In this document: piece after piece, positions 31,415-40,457 of the stretch
Numbering within the stretch: position 1 is the first letter of the stretch
Layout of the letters: each line of letters starts with the position of its first letter
DNA from: Actinoallomurus spadix
GTDB taxonomy: Bacteria > Actinomycetota > Actinomycetes > Streptosporangiales > Streptosporangiaceae
Reading direction: 5' to 3'
Assembly (NCBI RefSeq): GCF_024055725.1
Contig: NZ_JAMXMX010000019.1
Location: 90,560-154,559 of the forward strand
DNA: 64,000 bases
Translations under genes and position numbers: made by a program
The notes under the pieces: generated by a model
Seen by the model: the letters and a program-made list of their open reading frames with translations, nothing else
Told to the model about the DNA's origin: nothing
Database searches by the model: none

Positions 31415-34327
31415 GTGACTCAGCTTTTCGTGGATGGCAACGGCACTTCGGTGGCTCTTGATCCACGACGCGCCTACCGCGTGGGCCGGGATCCGGGATC
31501 GGACATCGTCATCGCCGTCGACGGCGTCTCCCGTACCCACGCGATCCTCCGCTTCGACGCAGGTCAGTGGGTGCTCGAGGACAACGGCAGCGCCAACGGC
31601 ACCTACCAGGACGGCCACCGGATCCAGCGCGTCGTCGTCGCGCCGGGCACCCAGGTCCGCCTCGGCCACCCGGCGGAGGGCGTCCCGCTCGTCTTCCGGG
31701 CCGCTCAGGCCACGCCCGCCACCACGCCGGGCTCCGCCGCTCCGGGACCCACGGGGCCGGGCTCGCCCGCCGCGCCGCCGGCCGCCGGTCCGGGATACCC
31801 GCCGTCGGGTGCGCCGGGCACCGCGCCCGCCGCCCAGGGCGGCCATCCCGCTCCGGGCCGCCCGCCCGCGTCCGAGCCGTCCCCGCGCCCGGCCGTGCCG
31901 TATCAGCAGGACGCGTCCCCGCAGGCGGCGCCGCCCGCGGGGCCGTCGCAGCCGGGCGTTCCCGGCCAGTACCCTCCGCAGGCCGCCGGTGGGGGTGCGC
32001 CCTACGGCCATCCGCCCGCGGCCCAGGGCGCCCCGGCGGGCGGGACCGAGGCGCACGGCTACCCGCCCGCGCCCGAGGCGTACCCCGGCCAGATCCCCCC
32101 GACGATCGATCCGTCCGCCACGGGCCGGCCCGGCCCGTACCCCGGCGCGGCACCCGACCGGCAGGCCGCCCCGTACGGCGGGACTCCTCCCCAGACGCCC
32201 CCCGGATACGGCGGCGGCCCGGCCCCGTACCCGCCTCCCCCCGGACCCGGCGGCCCGGGCGGAGTTGCGGGGCAGCCCGGTCCGGGCGGCGTTGCGGGAC
32301 AGCCGGGACCCGGCCCGCGGCCGCGGTCGCCGATCGTGCAGACGATGAGCGGGCAGTACCGCGAGCCCACGCAGATCCGCAGGCTCGAGGGGTCGCGGGT
32401 CGTGCGCATCGGCCGCGGACCCGAGAACGACATGGTCATCGCGGACCTGCGGGTGTCACGCCAGCACGCCGAGCTGCGCTCCACCGGCGGAACGTACGAG
32501 ATCGTCGACCTGGGCAGCCGCAGCGGCACCTACGTCAACGGCCGGCAGGTGCAGCGGGCGCCGATCGGCCCGCAGGACATCATCGGCATCGGGCCCTCGA
32601 CGTTCCACCTCGTCGACGACGTCCTCATGGAGTACGTCGACGCCGGCGCGGTACGGCTCAGCGCGCACGACCTCACCGTCACCGTCGACAAGGGCAAGGT
32701 GCTGCTCGACCACGTGACGTTCCCGCTCGGCGAGAAGTGCCTCGTCGCGGTCATCGGGCCCAGCGGCTCGGGCAAGTCGACGCTGCTGCGCGCGCTCACC
32801 GGCCTGCGGCCCGCCGACCAGGGCATGGTGTCCTACGACGGGCGCGACCTGTACCGCGACTACGCCGAGCTGCGCTCCCGCATCGGGCTCGTGCCGCAGG
32901 ACGACATCCTGCACACGCAGCTGACGGTGCGCCGCGCGCTCCTGTACGCCGCGGAGCTGCGGTTCCCCGACGACACCCGGCAGAGCGAGCGCAAGGCGCG
33001 CGTCGACGAGGTCCTCAAGGAACTCTCCCTGGACCACCGCAGGGACAACAAGGTCTCCGCGCTGTCCGGCGGCCAGCGCAAGCGCGTCAGCGTCGCCCTG
33101 GAGCTGCTGACCAAACCGTCGCTGCTCTTCCTCGACGAACCGACCTCCGGCCTCGACCCGGGCCTGGACAAGTCGGTGATGCAGATGCTGCGCGGCCTGG
33201 CCGACGACGGCCGTACGGTCGCCGTGGTCACCCACAGCGTCGCGAACCTCGACATCTGCGACCGCCTGCTCGTCATGGCGCCCGGCGGCCGGATCGCCTA
33301 CTTCGGCCCGCCGAAGGAGGCGCTGCCGTTCCTCGGCTTCGACGACTGGGCGGACGTCTTCCAGGCGTTCGACGACCAGTCCATCGACTGGGGCGGCCGC
33401 TACCTGCACTCCGCCGAGCACCAGCGGTACGTCCAGGCCGAGCTGGTCCAGCCGGCCGCGCCGCAGACCGGGCCGGTCGCCTCCTACCAGCCGCCGCCCA
33501 AGCCGCAGAAGTGGCCGGAGCAGCTGAGCACGCTGATCCGCCGCTACGTGCGGGGCATCGCCGCGGACCCGATGTTCCTCGGCATCACCGTGCTGCTGCC
33601 GATCATCATGGGCCTGCTGGCCCGCGTGGTGCCCACCGGCGACCTGCTCGCCCGCCCGGGCACGAACGGCCAGGCGGCCAACCTCCTGCTGATCCTGTGC
33701 ATCGGCGGATGCCTCACCGGCGCCGCCAACGCGGTGCGCGAACTCGTCAAGGAAAGACCGATCTACCAGCGAGAACGCGCGGTCGGACTGTCCAGATCCG
33801 CGTATCTCGCCTCGAAACTGCTCGTGCTGGGCCTGATCACCATCGGGCAGGGGATCGTGCTGACCCTGGTGGCCATGCTCGGCGTCAAGACGCACGACAA
33901 GGGCGTGATCACCACTCCGCTCACCGAACTGGTCCTCGCGATCGCCCTGCTGTCCTTCACCGCGATGGCCCTGGGCCTGCTGATCTCCGCGCTGGTCAAG
34001 ACCAGCGAGATGACGATGCCGCTCCTGGTCATGTCGACGCTGGTCCAGGTGGTCTTCTGCGGCGCCCTCGTCCACCTGGACGGCAAGCCGGTGCTGGAGC
34101 AGCTCTCGTGGCTGGTGCCCGCCCGGTGGGCGCTCGCCGCGATGGCCGGCACCCTCGACGCCGGGCAGCTGATCCCGCACCGCGACACCCCGCCGGACCC
34201 GCTGTGGAAGCAGGACCTCGCCACGTGGAGCCTGGACATGGGCGTCATGCTCCTGCAGGTCGTCGTCCTGTCCTTCCTGGTGGCCCGGATGCTCCGCCGT
34301 CAGGAGCCGGAGGTCATGCGGAAGTGA
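31415..34327 (+). CDS. FHA-FHA-ABC exporter (Rv1747-like)
   Basis: A 970-aa protein. FHA domain 1 is about 1-90 (RVGRDPGSDIVI, SRTHAIL, NGSANGTY). A Pro/Gly/Ala-rich disordered linker is about 95-305. FHA domain 2 is about 320-400 (RIGRGPENDMVI, SRQHAEL, SRSGTYVNG). The ABC ATPase is about 410-640: Walker A GPSGSGKST near 448, signature LSGGQRKRVS, Walker B LLFLDEPTSGLDP, switch His in VVTHS. An ABC-2 permease with six helices ends the protein (about 710-965). M. tuberculosis Rv1747 has this layout, exports PIM-type glycolipids and is controlled by Ser/Thr kinase PknF through its FHA domains, so phospho-Thr control is expected here. Confidence 0.92.
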   Translation: MTQLFVDGNGTSVALDPRRAYRVGRDPGSDIVIAVDGVSRTHAILRFDAGQWVLEDNGSANGTYQDGHRIQRVVVAPGTQVRLGHPAEGVPLVFRAAQATPATTPGSAAPGPTGPGSPAAPPAAGPGYPPSGAPGTAPAAQGGHPAPGRPPASEPSPRPAVPYQQDASPQAAPPAGPSQPGVPGQYPPQAAGGGAPYGHPPAAQGAPAGGTEAHGYPPAPEAYPGQIPPTIDPSATGRPGPYPGAAPDRQAAPYGGTPPQTPPGYGGGPAPYPPPPGPGGPGGVAGQPGPGGVAGQPGPGPRPRSPIVQTMSGQYREPTQIRRLEGSRVVRIGRGPENDMVIADLRVSRQHAELRSTGGTYEIVDLGSRSGTYVNGRQVQRAPIGPQDIIGIGPSTFHLVDDVLMEYVDAGAVRLSAHDLTVTVDKGKVLLDHVTFPLGEKCLVAVIGPSGSGKSTLLRALTGLRPADQGMVSYDGRDLYRDYAELRSRIGLVPQDDILHTQLTVRRALLYAAELRFPDDTRQSERKARVDEVLKELSLDHRRDNKVSALSGGQRKRVSVALELLTKPSLLFLDEPTSGLDPGLDKSVMQMLRGLADDGRTVAVVTHSVANLDICDRLLVMAPGGRIAYFGPPKEALPFLGFDDWADVFQAFDDQSIDWGGRYLHSAEHQRYVQAELVQPAAPQTGPVASYQPPPKPQKWPEQLSTLIRRYVRGIAADPMFLGITVLLPIIMGLLARVVPTGDLLARPGTNGQAANLLLILCIGGCLTGAANAVRELVKERPIYQRERAVGLSRSAYLASKLLVLGLITIGQGIVLTLVAMLGVKTHDKGVITTPLTELVLAIALLSFTAMALGLLISALVKTSEMTMPLLVMSTLVQVVFCGALVHLDGKPVLEQLSWLVPARWALAAMAGTLDAGQLIPHRDTPPDPLWKQDLATWSLDMGVMLLQVVVLSFLVARMLRRQEPEVMRK

Positions 34328-34542
34328 CGCCGGACCCGCGCGCGGCGGCCCCGCATCCGGGGATCGACACCTCGGTGCCGCACACGGCCGACCCGATCGT
34401 GCCGGCCCACGCGCGGGCGCTGCCGTCCCGAGAGCAGCAGGACCGCGCCACCATCGTGGCGGCCGACCTTCGCGAGCCGGAGCAGGTCCTCGCCGATCTC
34501 TCGATCCGCGGAGTCATCGACTTCGACCGGCCGGCCGGCTGA
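34324..34542 (+). pseudogene. remnant of a SAM-dependent methyltransferase (DUF574/PF04672)
   Basis: A 72-residue frame whose GTG overlaps the exporter stop. It joins pieces that are far apart in the family: the N-terminal GIDTSVPH motif runs straight into DPIVPAHARAL and then AADLREPEQVLAD and IDFDRPAG. In full proteins about 90-100 residues, including the glycine-rich SAM loop, lie between PH and DPIV, and about 100 more follow. An in-frame deletion plus C-terminal loss is the simplest reading. It could still make a peptide, but not a methyltransferase. Confidence 0.65.
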
Positions 34543-34694
34543 CGAGGCGCGGACAGGCGGTCTCCGGGACACGGCCGTGACCGGCCTGCCGGCCTGACGC
34601 CGCGCGGACGGGCGGCCGGCGGCCGGATGAGGCCCCTCCCGGGTCCGCGCGCCGCCGCGAGCCGTACCATCATGAGGCCGAAAGGGGATGAGGA

Positions 34695-35711
34695 ATGCCG
34701 GACACGTGGGTGGTCGTCGGGTTGGACAACGGCGGTACCAGCAATAACGCGACCGTGCTGGACGCCTCGGGGAGCTTCCTCGCCGACCGTCTCGTGGAGA
34801 CGCCCAGCCGGGTGCTCGAAGGCCCCGAGGTGGCCGTGGAGGCCCTGGCCACATCCCTGGCCGGGGTTCTCGAGGTGACCGGCGTCGACCCGGCGCGGGT
34901 TCGCGCCGTCGGCCTCGACACCCCCGGCCCGGCGAGCGCGGCCGGCGTGATCTCCAGCAGGGGCGGCACGAACTTCTCCCAGCCCGAGTGGTGGGGCTTC
35001 GACATCCGCGCCGCGCTGGAGGAGCGCCTGGGGCTGCCCGTCGTCTACAACAACGATGGGAACGCCGCGGCGCTGTACGCCCACCACGCCCACTTCGGCG
35101 CCGACGCGTTCCGGCACTCGTCCGTCTCCGCGATCGTCGGCACCGGTCTGGGCGGCGGTGTGGTCGAGGCCGGGAAGGTCGTCAAGGGCGCCGCCGGCAT
35201 GGCCGGTGAGCTCGGGCACGTCCACATCCCGACGCACGGGCTGCTGGAGGAGGGCCAGCCGGTGCCCGCCTGCAACTGCGGTTTCTCCGCCGACGCCGAG
35301 AGCGTGGCCTCTCTCACCGGCATCGCCAACAACCTCCTGCCGTACTGGCTCACGAGGTTCGAGGGGCACCCGCTGGCCGATGAGCCGCAGGGCAAGGCCG
35401 CCAAGCTCGTGCGGGGGTACGCCGAGCAGGACGACCCTCTCGCGCTCAAGATCTTCGAGCAGCAGGCGATCGCGCTCGGCCGGCTCTTCACCATCGCCGC
35501 GAACTTCACCGACCCCAGCGCGTACTTCGTCGGCGGCGGCGTCGTCGAGACCGGCCCGAGGTTCCGGGAGTGGTTTCTGGACAAGGTCCGCGAGCACACC
35601 GTGCTGCGGGAGGAACAGGCCCTGGTCGCGCGGTTCGCCCTCGTCCCCGACCTCGACATGGCCGGCGCGCGCGGCGCCGCGATCGCCGCGCGGGACGCCC
35701 TGACGGCGTAG
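34695..35711 (+). CDS. ROK-family sugar kinase-like protein
   Basis: A 338-aa ROK protein. The N-terminal phosphate motif GLDNGGT replaces the usual DxGGT; then TPGPAS, NNDGNAAALYAHHAHFG, and GTGLGGGVV. The zinc site normally reads GHxxxxxxxxxCxCGxxGCxE; here His is present (GELGHVHIP) and CNCG is present, but the third Cys is missing (CNCGFSADAES). It probably phosphorylates a hexose or N-acetylhexosamine, but the substrate is unclear. No HTH is present, so it is not a repressor. Well placed SD (GGATGAGG) before ATG 34695. Confidence 0.82.
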   Translation: MPDTWVVVGLDNGGTSNNATVLDASGSFLADRLVETPSRVLEGPEVAVEALATSLAGVLEVTGVDPARVRAVGLDTPGPASAAGVISSRGGTNFSQPEWWGFDIRAALEERLGLPVVYNNDGNAAALYAHHAHFGADAFRHSSVSAIVGTGLGGGVVEAGKVVKGAAGMAGELGHVHIPTHGLLEEGQPVPACNCGFSADAESVASLTGIANNLLPYWLTRFEGHPLADEPQGKAAKLVRGYAEQDDPLALKIFEQQAIALGRLFTIAANFTDPSAYFVGGGVVETGPRFREWFLDKVREHTVLREEQALVARFALVPDLDMAGARGAAIAARDALTA

Positions 35712-35821
35712 CGCCTCCCCGGGTGCGGCGCGTGCCCGCCGCGACTCCCAGTTCCGCGCATCGCCGCAGGTCACGTAGCCTTTTCGGCATGGCGGGACGC
35801 TGGAGCGCGGCAGGTGGCTGG

Positions 35822-35995
35822 ATGATCGAGGCGATCGTCCTCGGCGACCGTCCCTGCTATCGCGTCAGCCGGCGGGGCTACCTCATCGGCGACGGCTACT
35901 GCTACCACCTGGTGGAGCTCGAGCGGCTGCTGCGGCGGCACGGGATCGCGCTGGGCGACCTGACCGAGGAGGGACCGCCCGCGGTCACCGGTTGA
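35822..35995 (+). CDS. small conserved actinobacterial protein
   Basis: A 57-aa protein (MIEAIVLGDRPCYRVSRRGY...) ending in a helical LVELERLLRRHGI stretch followed by LGDLTEE. Similar short proteins of unknown function are frequent in streptomycetes and relatives. ATG 35822 with AGGTGG upstream is preferred to ATG 35789, which lacks a ribosome site. Confidence 0.6.
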   Translation: MIEAIVLGDRPCYRVSRRGYLIGDGYCYHLVELERLLRRHGIALGDLTEEGPPAVTG

Positions 35996-36024
35996 GGTTC
36001 GAGCGGGTGACTAGACTCGCCAGG

Positions 36025-36510
36025 ATGAGCGAGACGCGATGGCTGAGCCCGGACGAGCAGCGCACCTGGCGCGCGTACCTGACCGCCCATCGCCTGCTGC
36101 TCGACGAGATCGACGCGCAGCTCCGCCGCGACTCGGGCATCCCACACGCCTACTACGAAATCCTGGTGCGTCTCTCGGAGACGCCCGGCCGCGCGCTGCG
36201 GATGTCCGTGCTCGCCGAGGACACCCGTGTCTCCGCGAGCCGGCTGTCGCACGCGATCACCCGGCTGGAGGAGCGGGGCTGGGTGCGCCGGGAGGACTGT
36301 CCCACCGACCGGCGCGGTCAGCTCGCCGTCCTCACCGACGATGGCTTCGCCGCGCTGGCCGGCGCGGCGCCGGGCCACGTCGAGACCGTACGCCGGGCGC
36401 TGTTCGACGCGCTCGACGCCGAGCAGGTGCGGTGGCTCGGCGTCATCAGCGAGACCCTCGCGGACCACCTGGACGGCGCCGGAGGGCCCCCGGGATCTCC
36501 CGGGAGATGA
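36025..36510 (+). CDS. MarR-family regulator
   Basis: A 161-aa winged-helix protein. The DNA-binding part contains ALRMSVLAEDTRVSASRLSHAITRLEERGWVRRE (two blocks) and the wing CPTDRRGQLAVLTDDG. The N-terminal WLSPDEQRTWRAYL helix is typical of a large actinobacterial MarR subgroup. Only 7 nt separate the ATG from a TAGACT -10-like hexamer (36012-36017), so the message may be nearly leaderless. Convergent with the NuoF-like gene. Target unknown. Confidence 0.85.
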   Translation: MSETRWLSPDEQRTWRAYLTAHRLLLDEIDAQLRRDSGIPHAYYEILVRLSETPGRALRMSVLAEDTRVSASRLSHAITRLEERGWVRREDCPTDRRGQLAVLTDDGFAALAGAAPGHVETVRRALFDALDAEQVRWLGVISETLADHLDGAGGPPGSPGR

Positions 36511-36520
36511 GCGGCGCTCG

Positions 36521-37999
36521 TCAGGGCGTCTTGAAGCGCATGGCGAGAGCGGGGCACATCTCGATCGCCTGATGGGCCTGGCGCAGCAGGCGCTGCGGCA
36601 CGGATTTGCTCTCGACCACCGGGAACCCGTGTTCGTCCAGGCTCACGAGGTCGGGGACGAGGTGCCCGCACAGGCCGTGCCCCGCGCAGCGCGTCCAGTC
36701 CACCGTCAGGCGCAGCCCGGTGTCCTCGGACTCTTCCACCGCGGCGGCGTCCTCGCCGTCGATGGGCAGCAGCCCGCGTACCGGGCGGCCGCAGGTCCCT
36801 GAGGCCAGGTGCGTGTCGACGTCGTCACGGAAGACCTCGAGCGCCGAGGCGATGAACCGCGACGTGCCGTCCGGGTGGTGGCAGGCTCCGCGTCCCTTGA
36901 CGACCTGCATGCCCTGGCGTACCGCCGACAGCGCCTCGGATCGGGAGTCGCCCTCCGCGAGCGCGCGCAGGGACCGGGCGAGGGCCGGCAGGCCCAGGCG
37001 GCAGGGACCGCACTGCCCGGCGGTCTCCATGCCCATGTAGACGGCGACCCGGGCGACCTCGCCGAGCGGGCAGACGTCCGGCGCGAGCGGCAGGATGATG
37101 CCGGCCCCCAGGCTCGCGCCCGCCCGGGCGATGTCCTCACGTGAGACGCGGGCGCGGTTCGCGGCGGCGGGGGCGAGCCACGCGCCGTGGTACCCGCCCA
37201 TCAGGACGCCCTGCCCGACGTCGGCCCGGCACAGGTCGAGCACCTGGAACAGCGGAGTCCCGGCCGGGGCCTCGACGACGACGGGCCGGCCGCCGGGTCC
37301 CCAGACGGTGAGCAGGACGGTGCCCGGCTCCTCGGCGGTACCGATCGCCCGGTAGAGGTCGGGGCCGAGCTGGGACAGCAGGGCGAGCTGGGCGAACGTC
37401 TCCGCGTTGGACAGCAGGGTGGGCAGCCCGTCCACGCCGCGTTCGGCCGCCCGTACCTTGCGGCCCGGCGGCAGCGCCGGGGCACCGTTGACGCCGTTGA
37501 CCAGGGCGCCGCCCTCGCCGGTGACGAAGCGTTCCGGTAGGCGGACGACGCGGATGAACCCCCCGAGGTTGCTCTCCACGACCGCGCTGCGGATGGACCG
37601 GCCGGCCCGGCCGCCGTCCGTCACGCCGATGACGACCTCGCGGGCGCCGAGCGCGAGGGCGGCGAGCATCGCCCCGTCGAGGATGAGGTGCGGGGTGCGG
37701 GACATCAGCAGCTTGTCCTTGGCGCTGGCCGGCTCGCCCTCGGTGGCGTTGACCAGGACGACGGTCTGGGCGTCCTGACGGCGTGCCGCCGAGACGACGG
37801 CCTTCAGCTTGCGGGCGAACGGGAAGGCCGCGCCGCCGCGGCCGCGCAGGTCGACCTGCTCGGCCATCGCCAGCAGCTCGCGCACACTGCGCCGGCGGAA
37901 CTCCCCGTGCACCTCACGGTGCGCGGTCTGGTCGATGCGCTGGTACCGGTCGAGCCCGCGGCCGAGGCGCGGCGGCCCCACGTACCGGAAGTTCATCAT
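36521..37999 (-). CDS. NuoF-like flavin/Fe-S protein with C-terminal ferredoxin
   Basis: A 492-aa protein related to the 51-kDa NADH-binding subunit of complex I. RGRGGAAFPFARKL corresponds to the FMN/NADH loop, NATEGEPASAKDK to the conserved glutamate block, and an SLBB-like part lies in the middle. The N-module cluster motif is CGPCRLG with a later Cys in GACHHPDG. The last 70 residues add a single-cluster ferredoxin (CAGHGLCGHLVPD ... CPALA). It overlaps the cytochrome-like gene by 4 nt, so a membrane-linked NAD(P)H or ferredoxin redox chain is likely. It is not part of a nuo operon. Confidence 0.83.
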   Translation of the reverse strand: MMNFRYVGPPRLGRGLDRYQRIDQTAHREVHGEFRRRSVRELLAMAEQVDLRGRGGAAFPFARKLKAVVSAARRQDAQTVVLVNATEGEPASAKDKLLMSRTPHLILDGAMLAALALGAREVVIGVTDGGRAGRSIRSAVVESNLGGFIRVVRLPERFVTGEGGALVNGVNGAPALPPGRKVRAAERGVDGLPTLLSNAETFAQLALLSQLGPDLYRAIGTAEEPGTVLLTVWGPGGRPVVVEAPAGTPLFQVLDLCRADVGQGVLMGGYHGAWLAPAAANRARVSREDIARAGASLGAGIILPLAPDVCPLGEVARVAVYMGMETAGQCGPCRLGLPALARSLRALAEGDSRSEALSAVRQGMQVVKGRGACHHPDGTSRFIASALEVFRDDVDTHLASGTCGRPVRGLLPIDGEDAAAVEESEDTGLRLTVDWTRCAGHGLCGHLVPDLVSLDEHGFPVVESKSVPQRLLRQAHQAIEMCPALAMRFKTP

Positions 38000-38898
38000 C
38001 TCCCACCGGGCCAGGGCGAGGTCTCGGCGCGCAGCGCCGCCCAGAACTGCTCGTCGGGCAGGTCGCCGGTCTCGGCGGCGGCCCGGGCGTCCGCGCTGAC
38101 CCGGTCACGGGGGTCGGCGGCGCCGTCGCGCGCCCCGCTCCCCGTGACCCGGCCGTCTCCTCTGGCCTTGCGGGCGCGCAGCATGCGCCGGTCACGGGCC
38201 AGGCGCGGCAGCCGGCCGGTCGCGGCGACGAGCACCAGTGCGGCGCAGATGAGGTAGCTCCAGGTGACCCAGGCCTTGGGCGGACGGCCGGCGGTCAGGC
38301 CGTGGAGGATCGCCAGGGCCCACATCACGTACGCGAGCGCGTGCACCGTGCGCCACAGCCACGGACGGGGACCGGTGACGAACCGGCCGCGCAGCACGCC
38401 GGTTGCGACGATGACGATGAGCAGGTCGCCGGCGATGGTGCCCAGGCCGACCAGGAGGGCGGCGCGGCCGTGGCCGGTGAAGGGCAGGAACGCGTCGAGG
38501 ACCGTCGCGTGCGCCTCCATGACCTTCAAGGCGATGTGGGTGACCAGGAAGCCGATGGCCATGATCGCGGTCGCGCGGTGGGCGCCCTGGGCGAGGATGC
38601 GCAGGCCGATCGGCAGGACCCGCTGGGCGGCGGCGACCCCGGCGACGACCGCCGCGGTCGCCGCCAGGAGGGTGAACACGCCGACGTAGAACTCCAGGAA
38701 CCTTCGCAGGCGCTCGACCTCGTCCGCTCCCCGGGAGGTCCGGCCGACGATCAGGACGATCACGAGGAGCACCAGGGTGAGGACCGCCGCCCGGGTGCGC
38801 CCGGGTCTTCGGGAGGTACGGCGCCGCGCCCGCCTCCGCCGCGCTCCGGGCTCCCGGGAGGTGTGGCGCGGGGCGGCGGCCTGCTCAGACACCGGCAT
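37996..38898 (-). CDS. ferric-reductase-like transmembrane protein
   Basis: A 300-aa membrane protein. A long basic N-terminus (about 35 residues, mostly Arg) precedes six predicted helices. Histidines inside helices (GAHRATAIMAIGFLVTHIALK; RTVHALAYVMWALAILHG) fit a haem-ligating ferric-reductase/YedZ-like fold. The C-terminal 60 residues are charged and cytosolic. It probably passes electrons from the NuoF-like partner (4-nt overlap) across the membrane. The start may be ATG 38898 or GTG 38910; both overlap the upstream gene. Confidence 0.78.
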   Translation of the reverse strand: MPVSEQAAAPRHTSREPGARRRRARRRTSRRPGRTRAAVLTLVLLVIVLIVGRTSRGADEVERLRRFLEFYVGVFTLLAATAAVVAGVAAAQRVLPIGLRILAQGAHRATAIMAIGFLVTHIALKVMEAHATVLDAFLPFTGHGRAALLVGLGTIAGDLLIVIVATGVLRGRFVTGPRPWLWRTVHALAYVMWALAILHGLTAGRPPKAWVTWSYLICAALVLVAATGRLPRLARDRRMLRARKARGDGRVTGSGARDGAADPRDRVSADARAAAETGDLPDEQFWAALRAETSPWPGGR

Positions 38899-40099
38899 CG
38901 GGGCTCCCACCGGGCAGCGGGACGTTCGGGACGCGAACGCTCGGCGAGCCAGGCTTGGGCGTACGGCCGGGGGAGGGGCTCTTGGACGGCGAGGGCGCCG
39001 GGGACGCGGGCACGGCCCCGAAGTTCAGCAGCGGATTGCCCGCGTCGACGCGGACGCCGGCGCGCTCGGCGAACGTCGCCGCCGCCGTCTCCCGCACGGT
39101 CCAGCCGCCCAGCTGGAAGTGGTCGAGCCGCATCGGGCCGGTCGCGTCGCCGATCGCGAAGCGCACCATCCGCTGCGGCGCCTCGCCGCCTCCGCACGGC
39201 TGCTCCGTGCCGGTCCGGCCGAGGTAGTCGCCGCGTTTCACGAAAGCGCCGTCGCGGACCTTCGTCACGTCGGACAGCTGGTAGTACTGCGTGGCCAGGC
39301 CGTTCGGGTGGATCAGGAGCACGAGCCCGTGACCGGCGGCGGAGGAGCAGAGCCGGTAGATCCGGCCGTCGCCCGGGGCGAGGACCCGTCCGTCCCCGCC
39401 GTCGAAGCCCGACACGCCGTCGTCCGTGGCCAGGAGGGTCCAGGACTGCCCGACCCCCCAGGGCAGCATCAGGCCCGTGTCCAGTGGCGCGTCGGCCGCG
39501 GCGCTGAACTTCTCCAGCACCGGGCGCTCGGCGGCCGGAACGACGGAGGCGGGCGCCTTCCGCAGGAGCGTCGTGAACCGCGGGGTGCCGGCCAGGGCGA
39601 CCTGCCAGCCGGCGCGGGTGCGCTGCGCGACGTACAGCGAGGATTCCGGCATGACCGTCTTCCCGCGCGGCGGCGGGATCGTCTCGGTGCCGAACGCCCA
39701 GGTGCGCGCGCGGTCCATCCGGCTGAGCCGCACGATGGGGGCGGACAGCGTGCCGACCCCGTAGTCCCGCCGGGCCACGCGGCTGCGTTCGGCGAGGGCG
39801 ACCGTCTCGACCTGCCGGCTGAGCTGGACGGCCGGGCTCACCGGAGCGCGGGACGACGAAGGACGCGACACCACCGGGCGGGACGTGTGGGAGCGCCCGG
39901 CGTGCACGGGACGCCGGTCGGCGACCGGGTGCCGGGGGGACGGCGGCATCACGGCCTGCTCGACGATGGCGGCCAGCGCGAGACCCACCGCGACGACGAC
40001 CACTCCGCCAAGGGCGGAGATCCTCTCACCCAGCCACGCCGCCGGCCTCCGGCGCCGTGGGGGGCCGAGCCGCCCTTGCCTTCGGTGCGTCCTCGGCAT
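38885..40099 (-). CDS. exported LytM/M23-fold protein with lost zinc ligands
   Basis: A 404-aa protein: basic N-terminus, one membrane segment (about 28-46), Pro/Ser-rich stalk, a middle beta region, and an M23-like domain around 235-350 (DGGDGRVLAPGDGRIY, GHGLVLLIHPNGLATQYYQLSD, GAFVKRGDYLGRTGT). Active M23 enzymes have YAHLS and HLHFE; here these read YYQLS and MVRFA, so the Zn ligands are gone. The Pro/Ser/Lys-rich tail (about 355-404) suggests wall contact. First gene of a three-gene operon with the redox proteins. It likely binds peptidoglycan or a partner rather than cutting. Confidence 0.72.
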   Translation of the reverse strand: MPRTHRRQGRLGPPRRRRPAAWLGERISALGGVVVVAVGLALAAIVEQAVMPPSPRHPVADRRPVHAGRSHTSRPVVSRPSSSRAPVSPAVQLSRQVETVALAERSRVARRDYGVGTLSAPIVRLSRMDRARTWAFGTETIPPPRGKTVMPESSLYVAQRTRAGWQVALAGTPRFTTLLRKAPASVVPAAERPVLEKFSAAADAPLDTGLMLPWGVGQSWTLLATDDGVSGFDGGDGRVLAPGDGRIYRLCSSAAGHGLVLLIHPNGLATQYYQLSDVTKVRDGAFVKRGDYLGRTGTEQPCGGGEAPQRMVRFAIGDATGPMRLDHFQLGGWTVRETAAATFAERAGVRVDAGNPLLNFGAVPASPAPSPSKSPSPGRTPKPGSPSVRVPNVPLPGGSPDAGV

Positions 40100-40457
40100 C
40101 GACCTGCCCTTCCAGAGGACGATCGCATTGGGCGATCGCATTAGTGATCGAAACCGGATTGCGAGAGGAGTGTAGGAGGCCGGAGGTCTTTAAAGTGCCG
40201 AAAACGTGAAAAATCGTCACGGCGGTGCCCGACTTAGCGGAGCGGAATTGCGTCGTCACCTCACGCTGCCGGGCATGCGGAGTGCGGCACCCATCGGCGC
40301 AGGTCAGGAGGGATGGCGCTGGACCGCCCGGAGTGCGGTCCGGGCGGGACGGCGGCCTCCGGAGCCGCCTTTCCCCGCGGACGCGCGCCGCCGGGCGGTG
40401 CCGATTGTCCGGATCCGGTCACGATTCCGGACAGTGCGAAATAAGTCGCGAACGGTA
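40100..40457. other. 358-nt intergenic region
   Basis: Upstream of the LytM-like operon and downstream of the glucosaminidase stop. On the minus strand TACACT (40174-40169) is a possible -10. CGATCGCATT is repeated at 40120-40129 and 40133-40142 in the leader. The right half (40200-40457) shows no gene or clear element. Confidence 0.4.

Noticed and set aside
31567..34542. 991-codon frame parallel to the FHA-ABC gene
   Set aside because: Most of it is Arg/Pro/Gly-rich shadow of the exporter. Only its last 72 codons (34324-34542) look like protein-derived sequence, and these are annotated separately.
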